Positions 46,030 through 56,970 of a DNA stretch of 64,000 nt are shown here, piece after piece; the stretch's first letter is position 1, and the number at the start of each line of letters is the position of its first letter. The DNA comes from Pontibacterium sinense (GTDB lineage Bacteria > Pseudomonadota > Gammaproteobacteria > Pseudomonadales > Balneatricaceae), in NCBI RefSeq assembly GCF_015209595.1, contig NZ_JADEYS010000012.1, positions 1-64,000 of the forward strand, written 5' to 3'. The notes beneath the pieces are model-generated. The model was not told the DNA's origin. It saw only the letters and a program-made list of their open reading frames with translations, and ran no database searches. A program made the position numbers and the translations under genes.

Positions 46030-47021
46030 TGTACCCCCAGCACCTGCTTGGCTGTGTTCACAATGTCGGTTTGTTGGGGCAGCGCCGCGTCCTCCAGATG
46101 TTTAGGGTAGGGGATGGGGACTTCCTGGCTGCATATCCGGGCTACCGGGGCATCCAGCTCCCAGAAAGCCTGCTCCATGATTATTGCGCTGATTTCGCCG
46201 GCCAGAGAGCCGGTGCGCCAGCCTTCATCAATAATAACGGCACGATGGGTTTTGCTGAGGCTACTGACGATGGTTGCGCTATCCAGTGGGCGCAAGCTGC
46301 GCAGGTCGAGTACCTCCGCACTAATACCGGCGTGGGCGAGTTGATCTGCCGCCGCGAGTGCTTTAGGTAGCGAACCGCCGTAGGTGATCAGTGTAATGTC
46401 ACTGCCTTCACGACGGATCGCTGCTTGTTCCATTGGCAGGCATTGATCCGCGCTAGGGATCGGCGCTTCGTTGTTGTAGAGCATGACATGCTCAAAAATC
46501 ACGACAGGATCGGGGTCTTGCAAGGCCATCGATAGCATGAAGCGCGCATCGGCGATGGTCGCGGGCGCCAACACCTTAAGACCCGGGACGTGGGCATACC
46601 AGCATTCCAGACTATGTGAATGCTGCGCGGCAAGCTGGCGACCGGCTCCGGTAGCCATACGGATGACTAAAGGCACACTGAACTGTCCCCCGGACATATG
46701 GCGGATAGTGGCTGCGTTATTAACGATCTGGTCGAGTGCCAGCAGGCTGAAGTTGACGGTCATTACCTCAACGACGGGCCGCATTCCGCCCAGCGCCGCA
46801 CCGATACCGGCTCCGACAAAGCCGGATTCTGACAGGGGGGTGTCACGAATACGCGTTTCTCCAAATTCATCCAGCAATCCTTTGGACACGCCATAACAGC
46901 CGCCGTAGTGTCCGACATCTTCGCCCATCAGAAATACCCGTGGATCTGTTTGCATCGCTTCACGCAGGGCTTCGTGGATCGCTTCGCGATAACTCATGCT
47001 GCGGGGAGATTCGTTATTCAT
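46026..47021 (-). CDS. 2-oxoacid dehydrogenase E1 beta subunit
   Basis: A 331-residue transketolase-like subunit. Family features are [20 protein letters not shown], the [17 protein letters not shown] loop and [19 protein letters not shown] at the end. It pairs with E1alpha to decarboxylate a 2-oxoacid (pyruvate or acetoin type). It overlaps both neighbours by four bases. Confidence 0.93.
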   Translation of the reverse strand: MNNESPRSMSYREAIHEALREAMQTDPRVFLMGEDVGHYGGCYGVSKGLLDEFGETRIRDTPLSESGFVGAGIGAALGGMRPVVEVMTVNFSLLALDQIVNNAATIRHMSGGQFSVPLVIRMATGAGRQLAAQHSHSLECWYAHVPGLKVLAPATIADARFMLSMALQDPDPVVIFEHVMLYNNEAPIPSADQCLPMEQAAIRREGSDITLITYGGSLPKALAAADQLAHAGISAEVLDLRSLRPLDSATIVSSLSKTHRAVIIDEGWRTGSLAGEISAIIMEQAFWELDAPVARICSQEVPIPYPKHLEDAALPQQTDIVNTAKQVLGVQ

Positions 47022-48013
47022 TGTGACGCCCCCGGGGTGTAAACATCCCGAAGCAAACTGGAGGCGTCTTCAAACTCACCGTGCTCGGCGGCGGCTACGG
47101 CTTCGCTGATCTCCCTTTCTACGTCTCGTTCAATCGTGTTCAGCTCTTCATCGCGAAATTGTTGGTTGTCCCGGAGCCAGTTGACCAGCTGCACAATCGG
47201 ACCTTTCTGGCGCCATGCATCCACCTCTTCTTTGTCGCGATAGAGCTGGCTGTCGAACATCGAATGGGCACGAAAACGGTAGGTCCGGCACTCCAGAAAG
47301 CGGGGTAGACCATCCTTACGAATCGCCTCGCAGGCGTTGTGGGCCGCCTGTTCCACTGCCACCAAATTCATACCATCCACCACCTCGGCACTGAGTTGAT
47401 AGCTCTCCGCTTTATGATGAATATCCTGTTCCGACTCCGAGATATCAAGGGCGGTGCCCATGGCGTAGAGGTTGTTTTCGCAGACAAATAGCACCGGCAG
47501 TTGCCAGAGGGCGGCCAGATTGAGGCTTTCGTGAAACTCACCTTCCGCCACGGCACCTTCACCAAAGAAACAAGCGGTCACCCGGTGACGATTTTGCAGT
47601 TTGTCGGCCAGTGCCAATCCCACGGCCAGAGGTAACCCGCCTGCGACAATGGCGTTGCCGCCGTAAAACCGGGTGTCGGCGTCAAACAGGTGCATGGAGC
47701 CGCCGCGGCCATGGCTACAACCATTCAGCTTGCCATACATTTCGGCCATCACGGCAGTCATTGAGACACCGCGGGCCAGTGCATGGCCGTGCTCGCGGTA
47801 GGTACAGATTAAAGCATCCTCTGGCTGCAGGGCTTGATTACAGCCCACGGCGATCGCCTCTTCGCCAATATAGAGGTGGAGAAAGCCACGGATTTTCTCC
47901 AGCGTGTAGAGTTCTGCGCATTTCTCTTCAAACCGACGGATACGGATCATATTCTGCAATAGCTGTAATAAATGGCTGCGGCGAATATGGGGCTTATCGT
48001 GGATATCGGTCAT
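47018..48013 (-). CDS. 2-oxoacid dehydrogenase E1 alpha subunit (ThDP-dependent)
   Basis: A 331-residue E1alpha. The thiamine-diphosphate motif is visible as [20 protein letters not shown] ... ENN, with [13 protein letters not shown] and [20 protein letters not shown] before it. It resembles PdhA and AcoA, so the oxoacid could be pyruvate or acetoin. It overlaps the acyl-CoA ligase gene by four bases. Confidence 0.93.
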   Translation of the reverse strand: MTDIHDKPHIRRSHLLQLLQNMIRIRRFEEKCAELYTLEKIRGFLHLYIGEEAIAVGCNQALQPEDALICTYREHGHALARGVSMTAVMAEMYGKLNGCSHGRGGSMHLFDADTRFYGGNAIVAGGLPLAVGLALADKLQNRHRVTACFFGEGAVAEGEFHESLNLAALWQLPVLFVCENNLYAMGTALDISESEQDIHHKAESYQLSAEVVDGMNLVAVEQAAHNACEAIRKDGLPRFLECRTYRFRAHSMFDSQLYRDKEEVDAWRQKGPIVQLVNWLRDNQQFRDEELNTIERDVEREISEAVAAAEHGEFEDASSLLRDVYTPGASQ

Positions 48014-49770
48014 GTTTCGTCACTCTCCAGCGTTGAGATATCGCCTTCCGGCAGGCCGAGCTCTCTTGCTTTCAGTAGGCGACGCATGATTTTTCCGCTG
48101 CGGGTTTTAGGCAGATTGTCGCGAAAAACAATCTCTTTGGGTGCGATGGAGGCCCCCAGATATTTACGGGCATGGCCAAGCAGTGTCTTGCGTAACGCCT
48201 CATCGGCTTTGAAACCCGCTTTCAGGGCGACATAGGCTTTAACCATTTCACCAACCACTGGATCGGGAATGCCGATAACCGCCGCTTCGGCGACAGAGGG
48301 GTGTTCCAGCAACACACTTTCTACTTCAAACGGTCCCACTAAATGACCGGCGGACTTGATCACGTCATCTGCGCGGCCGACAAACCAGTAGTAGCCGTCC
48401 ACATCGCGGGAGGCGAGATCGCCACTCAAGTACCAGCCATCCTGAAAGCAGGATTGATAGCGGTCTTCGGCATCGAGGTATCCACGAAACATGGAGGGCC
48501 ATCCACACTTCAGTGCCAGCTCACCGACCTCGTAATCATCCTCGATAAATACCAGGGCGCCCTTGATATCCCGCTTAACGATCGCCGCTTCTATGCCCGG
48601 TAGCGGTCGACCCATCGAGCCGGGCTTGATCGCTTCTGAGGCAAAGTTGGCCAGCATGATGCCTCCGGTTTCGGTTTGCCACCAGTTGTCATGAAAGGGG
48701 CGCCCCAGTACCTGCTGACTCCAGAGGACAGCTTCAGGGTTGAGCGGTTCTCCTACGCTGGCCATAAACCGCAGGTGAGACAGGTCATAGGCCTGAGCCA
48801 GCTCATCACCGGCTTTCATCAACATGCGAATCGCCGTCGGGGCGGTATACCAGACACTGACCTGTTGTTTCTGGAGGATGTCGTACCAGTGAGCCGCGTC
48901 AAACTCCGCCTCGTCGACCACCATCGTGACCCCCGTACAAAGAGGCGCAATCACACCATAGGAGGTTCCGGTTACCCAGCCCGGGTCGGCGGTGCACCAG
49001 TAGGTATCATCGGGGTGCAGGTCGAGTGCATAGCGACTGGAGAGGATGTGGTAGAGCACCGCTTGGTGGGCATGTACCGCGCCTTTGGGAGTGCCCGTCG
49101 TTCCGCTCGTGAAATGCAGCAGGGCCATATCTTCCGGGTCGGTGGGTTCTGCCGGGCTGGTAGGATCTGCGCCTGCCAACAGTCGATTGAGGTCGAGGCA
49201 GCCGGCTGGCAGATCATCGGACGTATCAAGCAGAAGGATGTGTTTGAGTCCGGGCATTTGGTCGCGCCAGGGCATCACTTTTTTACGGTAGAGCCGTTCC
49301 GTTGTGACCAGGACGCGTGCATCACCGATGCTCATCCGTGAACGGATTGGCTCAGGACCAAATGCTGAAAATAACGGCGAAAACACAGAGCCATTTTTCA
49401 GGCTGCCCAGCAGTGCGATATAGAGGCCCGGAGTGCGTCCCAGCAACCCGAATACACGATCGCCTTTACGTACCCCCAAGAGTTGCAACACCGAGGCAAA
49501 GCGACTGGTTTGTTCAGACAGTTCGCGGTAGCTCAGTGTTTGAGTATGACCGTCTTTAGACAGCCAGAGAATCGCCGTTTTCTCACCCAGCCCGCGTTTT
49601 AAGTGGCGGTCTACGGCTTCGTAGGCGATATTGAGAGCGCCGTCCGGCAGACCGTCGATACAGGTACGGGCCTCTTGCCAGGTGAAGTCATGGTAAAGAA
49701 GGGGGTAGTTTGTCAGGTTCGGTTTTACCGCGACAGATTTCTTGTCCTTGCTGATCGTTGCAATACGCAT
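48010..49770 (-). CDS. Acetyl-CoA synthetase-like acyl-CoA ligase
   Basis: A 586-residue AMP-forming ligase. The adenylation motifs are [44 protein letters not shown] and the C-terminal [14 protein letters not shown] with the catalytic, often acetylated, lysine. It is nearest to AcsA-type synthetases but shorter than typical E. coli Acs, as in the shorter AcsA of Bacillus. It activates acetate or a similar acid to the CoA ester. As the first gene of the operon it suggests that free acid, oxoacid and ACP-bound acyl all converge on one acyl pool. Confidence 0.9.
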   Translation of the reverse strand: MRIATISKDKKSVAVKPNLTNYPLLYHDFTWQEARTCIDGLPDGALNIAYEAVDRHLKRGLGEKTAILWLSKDGHTQTLSYRELSEQTSRFASVLQLLGVRKGDRVFGLLGRTPGLYIALLGSLKNGSVFSPLFSAFGPEPIRSRMSIGDARVLVTTERLYRKKVMPWRDQMPGLKHILLLDTSDDLPAGCLDLNRLLAGADPTSPAEPTDPEDMALLHFTSGTTGTPKGAVHAHQAVLYHILSSRYALDLHPDDTYWCTADPGWVTGTSYGVIAPLCTGVTMVVDEAEFDAAHWYDILQKQQVSVWYTAPTAIRMLMKAGDELAQAYDLSHLRFMASVGEPLNPEAVLWSQQVLGRPFHDNWWQTETGGIMLANFASEAIKPGSMGRPLPGIEAAIVKRDIKGALVFIEDDYEVGELALKCGWPSMFRGYLDAEDRYQSCFQDGWYLSGDLASRDVDGYYWFVGRADDVIKSAGHLVGPFEVESVLLEHPSVAEAAVIGIPDPVVGEMVKAYVALKAGFKADEALRKTLLGHARKYLGASIAPKEIVFRDNLPKTRSGKIMRRLLKARELGLPEGDISTLESDET

Positions 49771-49890
49771 AATCTATGCCTGTAGTATTCAGCCGCAAAA
49801 ATGTAAGGCGATACTTACGAAGCATAGTTCACCGCTCTATACCTGCAAATTGCATGGGTATTTGAGACAGAAAGACGCTGAGTGAACGCC

Positions 49891-51111
49891 TTAAAAATAC
49901 AGCCGCCAGCGTAGGATGATATTGGCAGGCTGGTGGCCAAACTCCGATTGAGGCTGGCCCGACGGGTTCAGGCCTTTACCCTGCGTAAACTGAAAGGATA
50001 CGAGCAGATCTGATTCGTCACTCAGCGAATAAAGAGCATTAAACTGATGCAGAGAGGAAACGTGGCGTTCGTTCTGATTATCGCGTAACGGGCTGAGCAG
50101 CAGGGTATAACTGCCATGCAGCAGGGGTGTCAGATCTTTACTCAGGCCCATCCCCAGAACTTGTCGGCTGAGGTGCTGTTGCAGTCCGTTTTGGATCAAC
50201 AGGCTGGCATGCCCCTGCGGTAGTGAGGACTGGCTCCCGCTACCTAATGTATTGTCGTACCATTCCAGATTCAGCAGCGTACCATTCTCAAACTGGTAAT
50301 CCAGACCGGCGATCCAGAGCAGGCCATCCTGCGCAGGCTGCGGTTGATCGAAAAACACCCCTTCGACACGCCAGCCAACGCCCGACCATTCACTCTCCAC
50401 AGAGGCTCCCCAAAGACGGTTATCCACAACTTCGCCAGCTATGAATGCGATTTCAGATTGATCTCCAGCGGGCTGGCGGTAATACAGGGCTGCGCTGTTT
50501 GAATGTGTGTCGGCGTCGTTTGGTGCAAAGGCGTATACGGCAGTCAGTGATGAAAAGGGAGTGGGGTACCAGTCATAGACCAGAGTATCGATGCCCGCTT
50601 TGTAATCGGTATCCAGATCGGTGGGGGCGAACGCACCGAACACATTGAACGGTTGCCAGAAGCGGCCGCTGCCCCAGTCGATGGGCTGTCGGCCAATGCT
50701 TAACGTGCTGGTGCTAAAATGACGCTGATAAACGGCGCGGTCAATCTCATAGGCCAGTTGTGCTTGATGATTGTTGCTGGCGTGCTCAAGTACACTGCCC
50801 GCGAGCTGCCGATAGCGGAACAGATCACGGGCTGTCCGGCGCTCTGCAGAGACCCCATTGCTTTGTAGGCGGCTGGCGCGCAGATGGAGCGACCACTCAT
50901 CCCGGTCGCTATTGCGGGCCAGCATCAGGCGTAAGCTCTGCTGATTGGCGCTCAGGGTGTCGCGGTTGATGGTGGCCCCTTTGGGTGTTTCGCTGAGCAA
51001 TCCCAACAGCGCTGCACGGCCGGTGAGTTCCGCTGCAAATAGCACGGTAGCCGATGGCAGGCAGCATAGCAGCGTTGCCAGCAGGACCGGGATGCTAGTT
51101 GTGATCTGCAT
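49891..51111 (-). CDS. Outer-membrane beta-barrel-like protein at the end of the ABC operon
   Basis: A 406-residue exported protein with a signal peptide (about 1-27). The body has alternating amphipathic strands with many Tyr/Trp/Phe residues (for example SIGRQPIDWGSGRFW) and ends in LRWRLYF, an outer-membrane-type C-terminal aromatic. I do not recognise a named family; it looks like a porin-size barrel of about 14-18 strands. It overlaps the ABC ATPase gene by 17 bases, so it is tied to the transporter and could be its outer membrane component. Confidence 0.75.
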   Translation of the reverse strand: MQITTSIPVLLATLLCCLPSATVLFAAELTGRAALLGLLSETPKGATINRDTLSANQQSLRLMLARNSDRDEWSLHLRASRLQSNGVSAERRTARDLFRYRQLAGSVLEHASNNHQAQLAYEIDRAVYQRHFSTSTLSIGRQPIDWGSGRFWQPFNVFGAFAPTDLDTDYKAGIDTLVYDWYPTPFSSLTAVYAFAPNDADTHSNSAALYYRQPAGDQSEIAFIAGEVVDNRLWGASVESEWSGVGWRVEGVFFDQPQPAQDGLLWIAGLDYQFENGTLLNLEWYDNTLGSGSQSSLPQGHASLLIQNGLQQHLSRQVLGMGLSKDLTPLLHGSYTLLLSPLRDNQNERHVSSLHQFNALYSLSDESDLLVSFQFTQGKGLNPSGQPQSEFGHQPANIILRWRLYF

Positions 51112-51805
51112 AAGCGGTCTGATTCAGGTGTTGATCCTGCACGATGGCTCCGTCGCGCAGCGTGATAATACGTTCGGCACGCTCCATAACTCGTGGGTCG
51201 TGGGTGGAGAAAATAAAGGTGGTTTTTTCCTCCCGGCAAAGCCGGTGCATGATGTCCAGCAGGGCCGTGGCGTTTTCTGAATCCAGATTGGCGGTGGGTT
51301 CATCGGCCAGCACCAGACGTGGCCCCGCTGCCAGCGCCCGCGCAACCGCAACGCGCTGTTGTTGACCGCCGCTTAATGCTGATGGGCGGCGCAGCATCAC
51401 GTCCTCCAGTCCCACTAATGACAGATAATGCCTGGCCCGGGCTTCCCGCTCTGCGCTGGGGCGGCCCTGAAGCACCATAATCAGTTCGACGTTTTCCAGC
51501 GCGCTCAGGACCGGTACCAGGTTGTAAGCCTGAAATATAAAACCCAGCTGAAATAGTCGGAAGTCGGACAGCTGAGCGTCTTTAAGCCGGGTGAGATCGG
51601 TACCGTGCAACCAGACGTGCCCCTGATTGGGGACATCCAGGCCGCCGATGATATTCAGCAAGGTCGTTTTACCCGAACCGGAGGGGCCGACCAGCGCGGC
51701 AAATTCGCCGGGCTCAACGCTCAGGTCCACCTGTTTGAGCGCCGGTAAATCAATCTCACCCTGCCGATAGTGTTTGCTGATCGCCTCCAGTGTCAGTAAT
51801 GCCAT
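51095..51805 (-). CDS. LolD-like ABC transporter ATPase
   Basis: A 236-residue ATPase. Walker A is GPSGSGKTTLL with K46, the signature is LSGGQQQRVAVARAL, and Walker B is LVLADEPTANLD; the Q-loop falls in FIFQAYNLVPVL. It matches the MacB/LolD type that powers FtsX-family permeases. ATG 51805 follows GGGAG; a longer frame is unsupported. It powers the two permeases encoded just upstream. Confidence 0.93.
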   Translation of the reverse strand: MALLTLEAISKHYRQGEIDLPALKQVDLSVEPGEFAALVGPSGSGKTTLLNIIGGLDVPNQGHVWLHGTDLTRLKDAQLSDFRLFQLGFIFQAYNLVPVLSALENVELIMVLQGRPSAEREARARHYLSLVGLEDVMLRRPSALSGGQQQRVAVARALAAGPRLVLADEPTANLDSENATALLDIMHRLCREEKTTFIFSTHDPRVMERAERIITLRDGAIVQDQHLNQTAYADHN

Positions 51806-51848
51806 TTTTGATCTCCCTGCTGATTGGTCTGATTTGCCCGCAAACAGG

Positions 51849-53168
51849 TCATGTGCGCAGCGCCTCCACCGGTGTAACACGGGCGGCCTTGATGGCCGGA
51901 TAGATCCCGCTCGACAGTGTGGTGATAAAGATAATGGTCGTGAGCTGGATAATCCGGGCCCAGGACAGCTCGGTATACACCACCGGATCGATAAAAGTGC
52001 CCATGATTTCGGTACTTTCGTTCATCACCCCGGACAGATCGATCCCCTGACTGGCAAACCAGAGGTGGGCTGATCCACCTATCAACCAGCCTGCGGTGAC
52101 AGCCAATACGCTTAGCAGTAAAGATTCGGCAAACACCAGCAACAATAGGTGGTAGCGGCTTAAACCCAGCGCACGCAACAGGCCGAATTCGCGGGTACGT
52201 TCCAGTACACTCATCAGTACCGTATTGATGATGCCAAATCCCACCATAATCAGTATCAGCGTGAGGAAGATGTAGTTCCCGGCGTCATCCACGATGATGA
52301 ACTGCACCAGCTGCGGCATCATCTCCTGCCAGTCGAGTACGGCGATATGCTCCGATTTCAGGACTGTGGATAACTGGGTTTTCCAGTGGTTTAAGTGGTC
52401 GGGGTTGTCCAGAAATACGGCAACGCGTGTAATAGGTGTCGCCGGGGTGTCGGCAACGTCACTGTCTGATTCTCCGAGCAGAAAGTAGCGGGCAAAATCG
52501 ATCTCGCTCAGTACCAGAAAGTCATCCAGCTCGGAGACCCCAGAGGCGAAGATTCCCCGTACCCGCCCCAGCTGCGCTTGTGAATCTCCGCTCTGTTTTC
52601 CCGCCATCAATACCACTTTACTGCCGACCTTGGCTTTGAGCTTGCGAGACATCCCTACGCCAATCAAAATGCCACGCTGATCGTCCGGTTCCAGCCAGAG
52701 ACCGGCGATCAACTTGGGTTTAAGCAAACGGATACGCTGATCATGCTGTGTATCCATGCCCTGCAAGCTGCTACCGACCGAGTTATGGGCGGTGCTTGCT
52801 AATATCTGCAGCGAAATACGCGGATCGATATGGCCGGCAATCTCCAGCTGTTGCATCTGCTGAGCGAGTGTTTGCCCGTCGGGGATAAACCGGTGATTCG
52901 CGGGTGACGCCAGATAGCCCGGTGGCTGTACGGTGAGGTGCCCCTCGCCCAACTGAATCGCGTTACGCACCATTGAGTTATGGCTGCCATCTCCCAACCC
53001 GATGGAGATCACTGCCAGGCTGAAGCCGATGGCGATGGAACTGAGAGTGATCAGGGTGCGTTTACGGTGTCGCCAGAGGTTTCGCCATGCCAGCTGCAGG
53101 AGCATGCGCAGGGCAAGCTGGCTCGATGGCAGATCGGTCGTATGGTGATGGAATGTCTCGTGCGTCAT
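51849..53168 (-). CDS. FtsX-type ABC permease (second of the pair)
   Basis: A 439-residue permease of the LolC/LolE/MacB kind: one N-terminal membrane helix, a large periplasmic domain, and three C-terminal helices with ILIMVGFGIINTVLMSVLER and LRALGLSRYHLLLL, the FtsX signature region. It works with the LolD-like ATPase and the other permease. It overlaps that permease by four bases. Confidence 0.9.
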   Translation of the reverse strand: MTHETFHHHTTDLPSSQLALRMLLQLAWRNLWRHRKRTLITLSSIAIGFSLAVISIGLGDGSHNSMVRNAIQLGEGHLTVQPPGYLASPANHRFIPDGQTLAQQMQQLEIAGHIDPRISLQILASTAHNSVGSSLQGMDTQHDQRIRLLKPKLIAGLWLEPDDQRGILIGVGMSRKLKAKVGSKVVLMAGKQSGDSQAQLGRVRGIFASGVSELDDFLVLSEIDFARYFLLGESDSDVADTPATPITRVAVFLDNPDHLNHWKTQLSTVLKSEHIAVLDWQEMMPQLVQFIIVDDAGNYIFLTLILIMVGFGIINTVLMSVLERTREFGLLRALGLSRYHLLLLVFAESLLLSVLAVTAGWLIGGSAHLWFASQGIDLSGVMNESTEIMGTFIDPVVYTELSWARIIQLTTIIFITTLSSGIYPAIKAARVTPVEALRT

Positions 53169-54475
53169 CGCATCACCTCGGCTGGATTGAGGCGTGCCAT
53201 TCGCCAGGCAGGGATAAGGGCGGTGAGCAGCGTGACGGTCATCATCAGACCGCAGGCGTGAAGGACATGGGTGGGTTCGAGGTAGATCTGCATCACCGGT
53301 TCAAACACCACGCCCGCCCAGTCATAACCGTCAGGCATGTAGTGGCTGAGATCGATCCCGTCCCGCTCCAGATAGACGGTCATCAGAGAACCAACAGCGG
53401 ACCCGAGCGCGGCAGATACCAACGCCAGTAGAAAAGACTCAAACAGTACCATTGCTAATAAGATCCTGCGCTTCATGCCGATGGCGAGCAGGATGCCGAA
53501 TTCGTGGGTACGTTCGTGCACGGCCATCAGCATGGTGTTGAGCATCCCCATCGACGCCAGGCTGATCACAATCAGGCCCACGAAAAGCATCATCGTCTGG
53601 CTGAGCTCAAGCATCTCGGATACCGCCGGGTTAAGTTGGCGCCAGTTGCGGATGATCGGATCGCCGCCTAGTGGTTCCAGTGGCTGTTCGTGGGTGAAGG
53701 CTGCCAGCTGCTGAATGAGTGTGACCTGCGCGCTGTCGAGCTGATCTATGATCTCTAACTTGATTGCCAGTTCGTGAAATCCATCTTCCAGATACATCAG
53801 TTGCTGAAAGGCTTCTATCGACATCAGCACACCCATCCGGTCAAAGTTGGGCTCCAGTGGTTTCAGGATTGCTGCGACCCGAAACAGCGCGTTGCCGATA
53901 CTGCCATCGGCGGCTTGAGTGACCAGAATCAGTTCACTGCCCGGTGTCAGTTGCATGTTTTTTGCCAGTTGAGCACCGATCACCAGGTTGTAGCGGGGCA
54001 GTCCTGATGCGGTGTGGTCGGCAATAGCAAAGTCGGCTTTGCCTTGGCGGATATGTTCGAGCATCCGGGTGGTCTGGCGTTCACGTAGAGGATCAATGGC
54101 TTTGATCATCACACCGGTTGAGGTGTTTTCTGCACTGGCCAGTCCCGCAGCGTACAGGCGTGGCGCGAAGTGCATCTCAGGGTGTCTGGCTTCCAGTTGT
54201 TGTAGATAGGGCCAGGGCAGGGTCGCGTAGAGATCGCGATCGTCGATGAACGCCTGACGCTGGAGCTGAAGATGACCGGTGGATATCTCTGTCGCGTGCT
54301 GCGACATCTGACGTGTCATGCCCGTTAGTAAAGCGGAATAGAGAATGATCATGATCAGTCCGCCCGCCAACGCAGAAACCGTCAGTAGACTGCGTACAGG
54401 GTTGCGCCAGAGATTACGCCACGCCATAAACAACAACATCGACAGACTGGATGAGTTAGCAGTCTGGACAGGCAT
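53165..54475 (-). CDS. FtsX-type ABC permease (first of the pair)
   Basis: A 436-residue FtsX-family permease: N-terminal helix, periplasmic domain, then three helices with GMLNTMLMAVHERTHEFGIL. It resembles the second permease but is clearly diverged, as LolC and LolE are. It is 6 bases after the LolA-like gene. The two permeases would form a heterodimer. Confidence 0.9.
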   Translation of the reverse strand: MPVQTANSSSLSMLLFMAWRNLWRNPVRSLLTVSALAGGLIMIILYSALLTGMTRQMSQHATEISTGHLQLQRQAFIDDRDLYATLPWPYLQQLEARHPEMHFAPRLYAAGLASAENTSTGVMIKAIDPLRERQTTRMLEHIRQGKADFAIADHTASGLPRYNLVIGAQLAKNMQLTPGSELILVTQAADGSIGNALFRVAAILKPLEPNFDRMGVLMSIEAFQQLMYLEDGFHELAIKLEIIDQLDSAQVTLIQQLAAFTHEQPLEPLGGDPIIRNWRQLNPAVSEMLELSQTMMLFVGLIVISLASMGMLNTMLMAVHERTHEFGILLAIGMKRRILLAMVLFESFLLALVSAALGSAVGSLMTVYLERDGIDLSHYMPDGYDWAGVVFEPVMQIYLEPTHVLHACGLMMTVTLLTALIPAWRMARLNPAEVMR

Positions 54476-54481
54476 TGGCTG

Positions 54482-55285
54482 CTACCGGAGTCGCTGCAGA
54501 TTTTTAAGTGAAAAGAAGGTGCTGTCCAGCGGGACACCAAAGCGGATATTGCGATAGATAATCACCGTGGATTCGTTGGGTTTATCGGTGGGTTGTAAGG
54601 TCAGACGCATGGGAATCACCCGGTCGTCCAGCGTGCGCTGTTGATCAAATGTGAGGGTGCGGATTAACACCCCCTCTTCGTCGTAATACAGCGCTTGCAG
54701 TGGTGCCAGTGTGTGCTGCTCAATCTGCATGATCACCTTACCCCAGACCACCGCTGCGTCGACGTTGGGGATCGACGTGATCTCGTAGAGCATCTGACCG
54801 TTGCGCTCACCCTCGAAACTGATGGCGGATTGATAATCTTCAGCGAAGGTACTCTCTTTTATCAGGTCATCATTGGTGAAATGACTGCCCATCCAGGAGC
54901 CGGACATCATGCTGGAAGGGATCTTGGTTACGCGGTTGATCTTGGGCAGGTAGTTCCAGATATTGGCCTCGACCTTAAGCGTGGCGATGCCACGGTCTTT
55001 TACCGGATTACGGATCCTGACCAGAGAATACTCTTTGCCGCGTGACCACGTTTCCATGGTCATCGTGCGTTGGTAACGTTGGGTTTTGACCTGCATCTCC
55101 ATTTCGGCGCGGGAGGTTTCACCACGCCAGAGGTGATCAATGTGCTTGATCAGCGCATCGATATCGGTAGCCAAAGCGGGTGTGGACACCATCAGCTGTG
55201 CGATCAATACGATGTATGACGGTAGGCGCAAGTACTGACGTCCCGGCCACATAATAGAGCCGATCTGAGATAGAGATAATCCCAT
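54482..55285 (-). CDS. LolA-like outer membrane lipoprotein-sorting protein
   Basis: A 267-residue exported protein with a signal segment ending about STPALA. The rest resembles the LolA_like / outer-membrane lipoprotein-sorting family: NIWNYLPKINRVTKIPSSMM, MGSHFTNDDLIKES. Such proteins have an open beta-barrel that shelters an acyl chain or lipid. It is the first gene of the ABC operon, so it is a good candidate for the periplasmic carrier. I chose ATG 55285, with AAGGAG five bases upstream, over a GTG at 55291. Confidence 0.85.
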   Translation of the reverse strand: MGLSLSQIGSIMWPGRQYLRLPSYIVLIAQLMVSTPALATDIDALIKHIDHLWRGETSRAEMEMQVKTQRYQRTMTMETWSRGKEYSLVRIRNPVKDRGIATLKVEANIWNYLPKINRVTKIPSSMMSGSWMGSHFTNDDLIKESTFAEDYQSAISFEGERNGQMLYEITSIPNVDAAVVWGKVIMQIEQHTLAPLQALYYDEEGVLIRTLTFDQQRTLDDRVIPMRLTLQPTDKPNESTVIIYRNIRFGVPLDSTFFSLKNLQRLR

Positions 55286-55434
55286 ATACACTCCTTATTA
55301 CACGGGATAAGTTTAGCACTCAGACCAGGTAGCAGTGGGTGAGGTAGGTGTATCTTTACTGATCGTTGAGGGGCAAGGGAGGGCGCGGGACATCCCTGTC
55401 GCCACGGGTTACGTACATCGATAATGCACCGCGG

Positions 55435-56970
55435 TCAGGCCGCTGCTAAGCGATTCATTTTAGGTGACGAATGTATATTGAGGGAGCGTGGCTGGTTTGA
55501 GAGTTTAACACCATGCTTCGCACTGACCATTTCATCCAGTGTATCGATCACCGTATCGCAGGCGGTCTCTACCTGTTCAAAGGTGCTATACAGCTGTTGC
55601 TGCACATCTAAATTGCGTTCCCAATCCTGGTCGATCAGCGAGAGTGCTTGTTGCATATGCTGATGCATATTGGCATGAGGGGCAGGGATCGAATTGAATG
55701 CACGCAACTGACCAAAGTTCTGTGCCGATTCGTCAGAATTTAACCACTGACCTAAACGGCACTCGTGCTCTGCTATATCTGCCAGCTCTGCATTGTCTGA
55801 ATGGCGACCGAGGTTCACGGCGGTGTAACCGTTTTGTTTGTGGATAAAGTGCTCAAGCTTGGCGAGGGACGCAAAGCTTACATCATGGATGTAACTAATG
55901 CGTGACAGGGCCATATTGGACGCGGTGGCGACTTCGTTGAAGTGTTCTTCAAACCGTCCCAGAGTATTACTTGAGGTGGTCGACATCTCGCGCATGGAGG
56001 AGGTGTTGCTCAGCATCCGGGCGGAATCGCTGCGCAGCGCTTGCATCACATCAGAGATCTCGGATGAGGCTTTCTTTGAGTGTTCAGCGAGGCTTCTGAC
56101 TTCATCCGCTACCACCGAAAAACCACGCCCGTGTTCTCCCGCTCGTGCAGCTTCAATGGCTGCATTCAAAGCGAGCAGGTTCGTTTGATCCGCAATGGTG
56201 GTGATCAGGTTGACCGAGTTGGATACCTCCTCCTGACGGGCGTTGAAGTCCTCCACTGCTTGAGCGGTTTGGTCAATCTTGTTGAGCAGACTGCTGAAGG
56301 TCGCACTCATCTCGGTCATGGAGTGAATACTTTCCTCTGCTGCATGTGCATTTTTCGCGGATAGAGCTTCCAGATCTTCAGTGGCGGCCACGATACCGAG
56401 AATGTCGGTTTGGCTGGTGGACATGTTCTTTAGCAAATTCTCAGCGTTCAGGTGCCCTAGGTTGGATAACAGTTTATTGCGCATCTCCCGTTTGTGGTTA
56501 TCCAGAAGAATGTCCAGCGAGGCGTTGCCCTGCTCCAGTGCTTCGAGATAAGCGCCGTGCAATCCCGAGGTCTGCATCTTGCGGAAAAATTTGCCTTCAC
56601 TGGCGAATTTCAGGGCGGTGGATTGTTCGCGGAAGCAGGTTTCCAGCTGGTCCAGCATATTGTTGAAGTGCCAGCAGACCTCGCCCAGGTTGTCCTTACG
56701 ACGGATATGGGTGATGCGTGAACCTAACTGGCCGTTACTGATCTCGCTGGCGACACGGGCAATCTCAGTTAACGGGGATAGGGCTATTTTCAGCTGGCGC
56801 AGGTAGAAATAGGCACTGCCGATCCCAAACACCATCAGGGAGCCCAGCCATAACCAGTCCAGAGGTTGCCAGCCGTGGGATGCAACACCAATCAGCCCGG
56901 CGATGAACAACAATGTGTTAAGAAAGACAACTTCGTACGTTGCCTTAGATAGAAAGGATAAATTCTTCAT
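55435..56970 (-). CDS. Methyl-accepting chemotaxis protein with a zinc-binding (CZB) C-terminus
   Basis: A 511-residue receptor. Two closely spaced membrane segments (about 10-50) leave almost no periplasmic domain, then HAMP, a signalling domain with the hairpin [20 protein letters not shown], and a C-terminal CZB domain with H402-x-C404-R-L-G-Q-W and later histidines (HANMHQHM). The CZB domain binds zinc, and in other bacteria its Cys responds to hypochlorous acid. Sensing through a separate PAS protein is suggested by the upstream overlapping gene. ATG 56970 has no strong ribosome site and relies on coupling. Confidence 0.92.
   Translation of the reverse strand: MKNLSFLSKATYEVVFLNTLLFIAGLIGVASHGWQPLDWLWLGSLMVFGIGSAYFYLRQLKIALSPLTEIARVASEISNGQLGSRITHIRRKDNLGEVCWHFNNMLDQLETCFREQSTALKFASEGKFFRKMQTSGLHGAYLEALEQGNASLDILLDNHKREMRNKLLSNLGHLNAENLLKNMSTSQTDILGIVAATEDLEALSAKNAHAAEESIHSMTEMSATFSSLLNKIDQTAQAVEDFNARQEEVSNSVNLITTIADQTNLLALNAAIEAARAGEHGRGFSVVADEVRSLAEHSKKASSEISDVMQALRSDSARMLSNTSSMREMSTTSSNTLGRFEEHFNEVATASNMALSRISYIHDVSFASLAKLEHFIHKQNGYTAVNLGRHSDNAELADIAEHECRLGQWLNSDESAQNFGQLRAFNSIPAPHANMHQHMQQALSLIDQDWERNLDVQQQLYSTFEQVETACDTVIDTLDEMVSAKHGVKLSNQPRSLNIHSSPKMNRLAAA

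Noticed and set aside
48676-49341. 221-residue plus-strand open frame
   Set aside because: It is antisense to the acyl-CoA ligase core motifs and is a shadow.
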